From Lentimicrobiaceae bacterium (lineage in GTDB: Bacteria > Bacteroidota > Bacteroidia > Bacteroidales > WCHB1-69): DNA of 10,250 bases. Shown piece after piece: positions 1 to 5,224 of the stretch. The position numbers and the translations under genes are program-made. The stretch's first letter is position 1, and each line of letters starts with the position of its first letter. The notes beneath the pieces were generated by a model. That model was not told the origin of the DNA, did not search any database, and worked only from the letters and a program-made list of their open reading frames with translations. The stretch lies in contig WRNX01000044.1 in assembly GCA_009776395.1 (NCBI GenBank), positions 1-10,250 of the forward strand, written 5' to 3'.

Positions 1-636
1 ATTTTTCTATCAATGATTATTTTATGGCTCAGTTCCCCTCACAGATGGGAAGTTGTGCCTATGGTTTTTTTGCTCATTTTTCAAACGCACTACATTCAGC
101 GTACCCTTATCTTTCCGTTTCTACTGAAAGGAAAAAGCAGGATGCCCATCGGAATTATGTGTTTGGGAATCTCTTTTAATATCTTAAACTCTATGATGCA
201 AGGGTATTGGATGTTTTATGTAGCGCACCTGCCCGATCAACCTGCAAAGTTTGTGAGAGTTTTGGCAGAGGGCGGAAATTGGTTTCTCTCGTGGCAATTT
301 ATTCTGGGAATCTGTTTATTTATAGCAGGTTTTATCATTAATCTTCGTTCCGATTATATTATTCGGCATCTTCGTAAAGACCCTAACGATACCCAACACT
401 ATTTCCCAAAAGGTTTTATGTTTAACTATGTAACCAGTGCCAATTATTTTGGAGAATTGGTAGAGTGGTTGGGTTTTGCCATCTTAACGTGGTCGGTTCC
501 GGGGTTGGTATTTTTTGTGTGGACATTTGCCAATTTGGTTCCCCGCGCCAACGCCATCCACAAACGCTACCAAAAAGAGTTCCCCGAAGAGATGAACAGT
601 CGAAAATTGAAGAGGGTGATACCGTTTGCATATTAA
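1..636 (+). CDS. Steroid 5-alpha-reductase family membrane protein (3-oxo-5-alpha-steroid 4-dehydrogenase-like), 5' end missing
   Basis: The frame is open from base 1 with no stop before the ATG at 13, so the gene probably begins outside the window. 211 residues are visible, against roughly 255 usual for the family, so about 45 N-terminal residues are lacking. Seen: several hydrophobic segments typical of a multi-pass membrane protein. A HYIQRT stretch (about 88-105) matches the HYFHRT region of human SRD5A2, whose tyrosine contacts the steroid 3-oxo group. The family's C-terminal signature begins at 421 with FNYVTSANYFGELVEW and continues to the NLVPRANAIHKRY region and the terminal VIPFAY. 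Known: the family reduces the delta-4 double bond of 3-oxo-steroids with NADPH, and gut Bacteroidota homologues act on steroid hormones and bile acids. The glutamate equivalent to SRD5A2 E57 would lie in the missing part. Inference: family membership is secure, but the true substrate is not, because no steroid gene cluster is visible. It converges with priA across a 35-bp AT-rich gap in which I see no clear terminator hairpin. Confidence 0.9.
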   Translation: MFLSMIILWLSSPHRWEVVPMVFLLIFQTHYIQRTLIFPFLLKGKSRMPIGIMCLGISFNILNSMMQGYWMFYVAHLPDQPAKFVRVLAEGGNWFLSWQFILGICLFIAGFIINLRSDYIIRHLRKDPNDTQHYFPKGFMFNYVTSANYFGELVEWLGFAILTWSVPGLVFFVWTFANLVPRANAIHKRYQKEFPEEMNSRKLKRVIPFAY

Positions 637-671
637 GTAGAAATTTGAAAATTAAGTTAATTAATTATCTC

Positions 672-3149
672 TTAGCAATCCACATTCACCACCACCCTAA
701 CCTGTTTGTGTAGTGAGTGTGTTTGAAACTGTGTAATAACATTTTGTAAAATCTCTTTTTTCTTTTCCAAGGAAGAATTTTTTGCAAATTTTATCCAAAT
801 CTCTTTTATATATTGGCTTTGTAATCTTTCAATAAGCGGAAACTCCGGTCCTAACACTTGGGTAGGAAAACTTTTTTGTAATTCTTTCGCTAATTCAGCT
901 GCCGCGCTGTTTACTAATTCCAAGTTATTATGTTTCACTGTAATTTTTATCAAACGATACACCGGTGGATAGCGATATCTCTTGCGCTCTTCCATCTGAT
1001 TTTCATACATCGCTTGAAAGTTGTTTCCTGTTACATATTTCAATGCGGGGTGCCACGGCTGATAAGTTTGAATAATCACCTTGCCTGGCAGTTCTTTCCT
1101 GCCGGCACGCCCGCTTACTTGCGCCATTACTTGAAAAGCGCGCTCAAACGCCCTGAAATCGGGAAAAGTAAGTAGATTATCCGCTTCCAAAATACCCACC
1201 ACACTCACTCTATCAAAATCCAACCCCTTAGTTACCATTTGTGTGCCTACTAAAATATCGGTGCGCTGTTTCTCAAAATCTGAAATAATTTTTTGATACG
1301 ACGTTTTAGAACGTGTGGTATCCAAGTCCATGCGAGCTACTTTTGCATCCGGAAAAAGTTGTGCTAACGTTTCTTCAATCTTTTCAGTACCAAAACCTTT
1401 CATCTCAATATCCATACTTTGGCAGTGTGGACATCGGATTGGCACAGCAATGGCATAGCCACAATAATGACATTTCAGTAAATTCGATTTTTTATGATAA
1501 GTCAAAGTCACATCGCAATGAATGCAAGTGGGCATGTGCTGACATGAGTTGCAATACATTCGCACGGCATATCCTCTACGGTTTTGAAACAGAATAATTT
1601 GTTCTTTTCTACTAAGAGCAGTTGCGATATTGTCAATGAGAAAATGCGACAGATGACCTTCCATTTTTTTTTGTCTTCGGGCTTCGGGGATATTTTCTAT
1701 CCAAATTTCAGGCAATTGACTTTCGGCAAAACGATGAAACAGTTCTACCAGTCCGTATTTACTTTGTTTTACATTGTAATAAGTTTCTAACGAGGGAGTT
1801 GCTGTTCCAAGCAAGACAGGAGCGTTATGCAATTTTCCAAGCACTATGGCTGCATCGCGGGCGTGGTAACGTGGCGCGGGATCTTGCTGTTTGTATGATG
1901 TATCGTGTTCTTCGTCCACAATAATGAGTCCCAAGTTTTGGTATGGTAAAAGGAGGGCAGAGCGCGCCCCGAGTACCAACGAGTACTTTGAATCACCATC
2001 TAAACCATATTGTAATACTCTATTCCAAATTTCCACTCGCTCAAACTCATTAAAACGTGAATGATATACCCCTACTTTATTTCCAAAATATTTTTGCAAA
2101 CGGCTCACAATTTGTGAAGTAAGCGCAATTTCGGGCAACAGATACAATACTTGCCTGCCTTGTGCCAATACCTCATCAATCATCTTCATATAGATCTCCG
2201 TTTTTCCACTGCCGGTAATACCGTGCAACAAAACCACCGAAAATTGCTGAAAAAGTTCTTTAATTTGCAAAAAACTTTTTTGCTGCACTTCCGATAAATT
2301 TATATCATTAATATTATTCATGGAAGAAATATCGGGTAAACGGCTACTCTGTATTTCTTTTTGAATCAAGATATTATTATTGATTAATGTTTGCAGTGAT
2401 GAGGGCGAGCATTCCGACTTTTTTAACAATTCTGTTTTTTTTATGCTATCTTCATTTCTTTTTAGCATTAAAAATGCCAATAAAAGTTGCGATTGTTTTT
2501 CGGTTCTTTTTGAGGTACTAAATTTGTCTAATAATTCAAAAAGCGCCGGTTCATCATTTTTATAATTTTCATGTAAAAAAATATAGGTTTCTTTTTTTGC
2601 ACGGTAAGGATTTTTTATCTCTTCGGTAGTGAGAATTACTTTTTTTTCTACCAGCGATTTAATTATCGGAAATATTTTTTGAATACTTACAATTTTTTGC
2701 ATCTCTGCAACGGTAACGTGCTGCCGGTAGGAAAGTGCTTCCGCAATTTTCAATTCCCGTTTTGTAAGTGCTGATATATCTCCATCAAAATCGGGGTGCA
2801 GCATAATCAGCGTTTCACCTGCCAATTTCAGTCCTGAGGGCATTGCAGCCGCCATTACTTCGCCATGATGACACAAATAGTAGTGGGCGAGCCATTTCCA
2901 AAGCACAAGTTGCTTTTCAGTAATAATCGGTTCTTTATCAATAATATCAATAATATATTTAACATTCGGAAAAGCAGGCACATGAGTATGAATATTCATC
3001 ACTAACCCCGCGTAGAGTTTATTTTTTCCAAACGGTACCACCACACGTGTCCCAACTTTTATTACTACATTAAGATCATAAGGCACACGATAAGTAAAAG
3101 TTGCAGGCAAAGGAAGAGGAAGAAGGATGTTGGCGAAGTGCGTAAGCAT
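672..3149 (-). CDS. priA: Primosomal replication restart helicase PriA
   Basis: PriA recognises stalled or collapsed replication forks, unwinds the lagging-strand arm as a 3'-to-5' SF2 helicase, and starts primosome assembly to reload DnaB. The 825-residue protein is a little longer than the E. coli one (732) but complete. Seen: an N-terminal DNA-binding domain (about 1-105) opening with the family-like ANILLPLPLPATFTYRVP; a lineage-typical spacer up to about 285; Walker A GITGSGKT at 310-317; DEEH at 412-415; GTATPS near 448-453; eight zinc-binding cysteines at 533/536, 542/545, 560/563 and 573/576; motif V GTQMVTKGLDF at 635-645; motif VI QVSGRAGR at 677-684; then the C-terminal domain. All key residues are present and no frameshift is seen. 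The start at 3149 is chosen because the conserved N-terminal strand begins directly after it. The EEP gene lies 227 bp upstream on the same strand, so co-transcription is possible, but the gap is large enough for its own promoter. Confidence 0.98.
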   Translation of the reverse strand: MLTHFANILLPLPLPATFTYRVPYDLNVVIKVGTRVVVPFGKNKLYAGLVMNIHTHVPAFPNVKYIIDIIDKEPIITEKQLVLWKWLAHYYLCHHGEVMAAAMPSGLKLAGETLIMLHPDFDGDISALTKRELKIAEALSYRQHVTVAEMQKIVSIQKIFPIIKSLVEKKVILTTEEIKNPYRAKKETYIFLHENYKNDEPALFELLDKFSTSKRTEKQSQLLLAFLMLKRNEDSIKKTELLKKSECSPSSLQTLINNNILIQKEIQSSRLPDISSMNNINDINLSEVQQKSFLQIKELFQQFSVVLLHGITGSGKTEIYMKMIDEVLAQGRQVLYLLPEIALTSQIVSRLQKYFGNKVGVYHSRFNEFERVEIWNRVLQYGLDGDSKYSLVLGARSALLLPYQNLGLIIVDEEHDTSYKQQDPAPRYHARDAAIVLGKLHNAPVLLGTATPSLETYYNVKQSKYGLVELFHRFAESQLPEIWIENIPEARRQKKMEGHLSHFLIDNIATALSRKEQIILFQNRRGYAVRMYCNSCQHMPTCIHCDVTLTYHKKSNLLKCHYCGYAIAVPIRCPHCQSMDIEMKGFGTEKIEETLAQLFPDAKVARMDLDTTRSKTSYQKIISDFEKQRTDILVGTQMVTKGLDFDRVSVVGILEADNLLTFPDFRAFERAFQVMAQVSGRAGRKELPGKVIIQTYQPWHPALKYVTGNNFQAMYENQMEERKRYRYPPVYRLIKITVKHNNLELVNSAAAELAKELQKSFPTQVLGPEFPLIERLQSQYIKEIWIKFAKNSSLEKKKEILQNVITQFQTHSLHKQVRVVVNVDC

Positions 3150-3170
3150 GAATCTCGTAATTAGTGGTTT

Positions 3171-3258
3171 AAATAGTCAATAATTAAACACAATTATATT
3201 GTGTGCAAGATCTATTAATATGAAACAAATTATATTTTCTCATTCATATTGACTATTT
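3171..3258. repeat. 12-bp inverted repeat enclosing a 7-bp palindrome, upstream of priA
   Basis: AAATAGTCAATA at 3171-3182 is perfectly matched by its reverse complement at 3247-3258, 64 bp apart. Inside lies ACACAAT (3188-3194), a 3-nt loop, then ATTGTGT (3198-3204). The structure covers the region just upstream of the priA start codon (3149), so an operator or leader structure is possible. In such AT-rich DNA a 12-bp match at this distance could also be chance. I found no well-spaced Bacteroidota promoter in 3150-3376. The rest of that gap is featureless AT-rich sequence. Confidence 0.4.
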
Positions 3259-3376
3259 TTGATCAGTGCAAATAAACATGAAATTCTCATAATAAAATTA
3301 AATGGCTAAAAATTTTGAAGATTTTTCACTTCACTATCTAATAAATTATGTATTGATAATTAACCTAATTTGTTTA

Positions 3377-4420
3377 CTAATATAAAAAGGACTGATTTAA
3401 GCGTCTTATTACTAATTTTATGGGCAAATGATCGGAATAACCTCCCAAATATTTTGGTCCTAAATAGGTGCGAAACGTTTTTACCCCGCCATACTTTTCA
3501 TCCACAGTTAAAAGAAAAGGCGCATCAAAAATAACCGCTTTTTTATTCTCTATTTGCAAACCATTTTGATGATTCAACAACGATTGCGATACGATAAACT
3601 GATCTAAACACCCCCAAAACTCCTCTGTTTTATGCGTGCCTCTATTATTTTCTGTTAAGGGCAACATAAGATTGAATAAAGTACCTGAACTATTTTCATC
3701 TTTATATTCTTTTGCCTGTAAATATTTTGTAATACTTTCATCGGTAGGATAGTCGTTTAAATCTCCCATAATCACAATATTAGCGTTTTTATTAAGGAGT
3801 AAAAGAGAATCCACCTGTTTTCTTAATGCTTGAGCATAATAGTTTCGTTTCGGAATGGTTGCCCCATAACCGCCAAACCGAGAAGTCCAGTGGTTTACAA
3901 ACAAATGCAGGGTATCTTCGGCAACGAGTGCTTTGGCATAAAGAATATCTCTGTTTTTTGAGGAAGTTTCAAATGGAAAAACTATAGGAATCGGATAACT
4001 GTCTATAATGGTAATTATATCGCTTTTATAGAGCAACGCAACGCCAATGCCGCGGGCATCGGGAGAATCGTAGTGGATATAACTATAATGATATGCTTTT
4101 AAGCCGGTGTTGTAACAAAGTTTATTCAATACGGTAACATTTTCAATCTCTGCCATCCCTATCAAATCGGGCGTTTCCCAACCGTTGATAGATAAAAACA
4201 CCTTAGCAATATCGTTGATTTTTTTGTAAAAACGTTTGTTTGTCCAATGATAAAAACCGGAAGAAGTAAATGCTTCATCGTTTTTTGTCGGGTTTTTTTC
4301 CGTATCGAACAGATTTTCAACATTGTAAAAAACAATGCAGATTCGGGTAGAATCTTGTTGGGCAGAAAGTAAAAGGCAGAAAGCAGAAAGCAGAAAGCAG
4401 AAAAAGGCATGAGGTTTCAT
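3377..4420 (-). CDS. Secreted endonuclease/exonuclease/phosphatase (EEP) family protein
   Basis: The 347-residue protein has a signal peptide followed by one EEP-fold domain (DNase I / exonuclease III / phosphodiesterase superfamily). Seen: residues 1-20 are a signal peptide with a long hydrophobic core ending LLSA before QQD. The domain then shows FYNVENLFD (31-39, the family's first metal-site strand), GMAEIEN (88-94, catalytic-site Glu91), SPDARGIGVALLY (119-131), NHWTSRFGG (176-184, His177), GDLNDYPTDES (219-229, Asp220 and Asn222) and YSDHLPI (328-334, the Asp330-His331 pair). All catalytic positions of the fold are present, so it is probably an active metal-dependent hydrolase. Known: Bacteroidota carry many exported members of this type; substrates (DNA, phospholipid or another phosphodiester) cannot be told from sequence. 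The start at 4420 is the only ATG giving a signal peptide in frame. The signal peptide is encoded by a 7-bp tandem repeat, and a Bacteroidota promoter lies about 170 bp upstream. It is divergent from the adhesin gene. Confidence 0.93.
   Translation of the reverse strand: MKPHAFFCFLLSAFCLLLSAQQDSTRICIVFYNVENLFDTEKNPTKNDEAFTSSGFYHWTNKRFYKKINDIAKVFLSINGWETPDLIGMAEIENVTVLNKLCYNTGLKAYHYSYIHYDSPDARGIGVALLYKSDIITIIDSYPIPIVFPFETSSKNRDILYAKALVAEDTLHLFVNHWTSRFGGYGATIPKRNYYAQALRKQVDSLLLLNKNANIVIMGDLNDYPTDESITKYLQAKEYKDENSSGTLFNLMLPLTENNRGTHKTEEFWGCLDQFIVSQSLLNHQNGLQIENKKAVIFDAPFLLTVDEKYGGVKTFRTYLGPKYLGGYSDHLPIKLVIRRLNQSFLY
4362..4403 (-). repeat. 7-bp tandem repeat (TTTCTGC) encoding the signal-peptide core
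   Basis: On the minus strand TTTCTGC occurs four times without interruption (4376-4403). One diverged heptad (CTTTTAC, 4369-4375) and a fifth exact copy (4362-4368) follow, making six units in phase over 42 bp. The tract encodes residues 7-20 of the EEP protein. Because 7 is not a multiple of 3, an array of this unit reads as the same residue cycle F-L-L-S-A-F-C in all three frames and contains no stop. Gain or loss of one unit shifts the downstream frame. Confidence 0.92.
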
Positions 4421-4470
4421 AATGTTTTGATGATTAGATGATGAGGCGATTAATTATTTATAGTATAAAA

Positions 4471-4584
4471 GTTTAAGTGTTTAAGTGTTCAAAAGTTTAA
4501 GTGTTATTAACTCCTTAACTCCTTTAAATTTTTAAATTTTTAAATTTTTAAATCTTTAAATCTTTAAATCTTTAAATTTTTTTT
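4471..4584. repeat. 8-bp periodic AT-rich tract in the predicted 5' leader of the EEP gene
   Basis: On the + strand the tract steps in 8-bp units: GTTTAAGT (4471, 4479, 4495) with GTTCAAAA between them (4487) and GTTATTAA at 4503; TTAACTCC at 4507 and 4515, a 4-bp phase slip; then from 4521 CCTTTAAA, three TTTTTAAA (4529-4552), three TCTTTAAA (4553-4576) and eight T's (4577-4584). This looks like serial expansion of an 8-bp unit with drift. It lies between the predicted promoter and the start codon of the EEP gene, with one end at the expected transcription start. Nothing in it appears coding. Confidence 0.88.
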
Positions 4585-4590
4585 GCACTG

Positions 4591-4622
4591 CAAATATACA
4601 CTCAAGAAACCTTTTTGTCAAG
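4591..4622 (-). promoter_or_regulatory. Bacteroidota-type promoter (-33 CTTG, -7 TATATTTG) for the EEP gene
   Basis: On the minus strand CTTG (followed by ACA) covers 4622-4619, then 20 nt, then TATATTTG at 4598-4591. This fits the Bacteroidota primary-sigma consensus, TTTG then 19-21 nt then TAnnTTTG, with a perfect -7 element and one mismatch at -33. Transcription would start near 4585 and run toward the EEP gene, giving a leader of about 165 nt made mostly of the 8-bp repeat tract. The site is predicted from sequence only. Confidence 0.72.
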
Positions 4623-4646
4623 GGGGGAGGAGAATATTTTATACTT

Positions 4647-4676
4647 TTTCTTTGACTTCAAAATTTCTTTGACTTC
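4647..4676. repeat. Pair of 13-bp direct repeats upstream of the EEP promoter
   Basis: TTTCTTTGACTTC occurs exactly at 4647-4659 and 4664-4676, a 17-bp spacing. Relative to the predicted minus-strand transcription start near 4585, the pair lies about 60-90 bp upstream, where an activator could bind. It may equally be another small tandem duplication in this repeat-rich region. Confidence 0.5.
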
Positions 4677-4972
4677 GGTAAACTTTTGTTTAAAGACTTA
4701 CAATTGTTCCAAAAAAATATGCCCCCTTCCGAATATGTCTATTACATTTTTTTCACAAACAACTTTAAGAAGGGCTTAAAAAGCAGAATGATAATCAGTT
4801 AACCCTTACACTTACGGACACCGATACACATTCGGATTTGTTTTAAGAGCAATCGGGCAGTCTCAAAATCCCACTTTCTTGTTTAAAATTCCGATTTTTG
4901 AACAAATTGATTCAAGATTATTATATATAATAAATCCTTAAAACTATTTTTGCCATTGTAATATGTATGGAA
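4677..4972. other. Non-coding intergenic sequence with no clear gene
   Basis: I see no plausible gene, RNA gene or convincing terminator here. The only signal is TATTTTTG at 4945-4952 (+), a perfect match to the Bacteroidota -7 consensus TAnnTTTG. No TTTG lies 19-21 nt upstream of it, so it is at best a weak candidate promoter for the adhesin gene. If it is used, the whole 25-bp repeat array would be transcribed as 5' leader. Confidence 0.4.
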
Positions 4973-5183
4973 CGTTGCGCGCATTTGATTGTACGGGCGT
5001 TGCGCGCATTTGATTGTACGGGCGTTACGCGCATTTGATTGTACGGGCGTTGCGCGCATTTGAATGTACGGGCGTTGCGCGCATTTGATTGTACGGGCGT
5101 TGCGCGCATTTGATTGTACGGGCGTTGCGCGCATTTGATTGTACGGGCGTTGCGCGCATTTGATTGTACGGGCGTTGCGCGCA
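4973..5183. repeat. 25-bp tandem repeat array, eight full copies plus a partial copy
   Basis: Units start at 4973, 4998, 5023, 5048, 5073, 5098, 5123 and 5148, with a partial ninth at 5173-5183. Each unit starts CGTTGCGCGCATTTGATT and ends GTACGGG. Only two substitutions are seen among the full copies: A for G at 5027 (unit 3) and A for T at 5064 (unit 4). The sequence just before 4973 resembles a decayed copy. The unit is about 56% GC in a clearly AT-rich surrounding and contains the palindrome TGCGCGCA. The array stops 42 bp before the adhesin start codon. With no unique spacers between units it is not CRISPR. Reading frames through it on the minus strand are artefacts of the repeat. Confidence 0.97.
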
Positions 5184-5189
5184 ACGCCC
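5170..5189. repeat. 20-bp perfect palindrome closing the array
   Basis: The last array unit runs into CGCAACGCCC, completing the perfect palindrome GGGCGTTGCG + CGCAACGCCC. As single strand it can fold into an 8-bp GC-rich stem with a CGCG loop. The left arm is the front of the 25-bp unit, so each unit looks like half of this palindrome plus a spacer. No T-run follows on either strand, so it is not an ordinary intrinsic terminator. It ends 35 nt before the ATG at 5225. It resembles REP-like intergenic palindromes. Confidence 0.85.
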
Positions 5190-5224
5190 CTAACTGAAAA
5201 CTATTAACCAAAATTATATTTTTT

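Noticed and set aside
422..713. Small reading frames overlapping the steroid reductase gene end
   Set aside because: They lie within or across the conserved C-terminal signature of that gene in the wrong frames, with no recognisable features.
930..2565. Plus-strand reading frames inside priA
   Set aside because: They are antisense to conserved helicase motifs and the zinc-binding region; no independent support.
4162..4410. 82-residue minus-strand gene starting at the ATG at 4410
   Set aside because: It overlaps the EEP gene in another frame and has no domain of its own. It matters only as the alternative start discussed for the heptad repeat.
4945..4952. Full promoter for the adhesin gene
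   Set aside because: There is a perfect -7 match (TATTTTTG) but no -33 element at the right distance, so it is only mentioned as a weak candidate.
4973..5183. CRISPR-like array
   Set aside because: The 25-bp units abut directly with no unique spacers, and no cas genes are present; this is a simple tandem repeat.
5170..5189. Intrinsic terminator
   Set aside because: The hairpin is strong, but no T-run follows on either strand, and no gene ends just before it.
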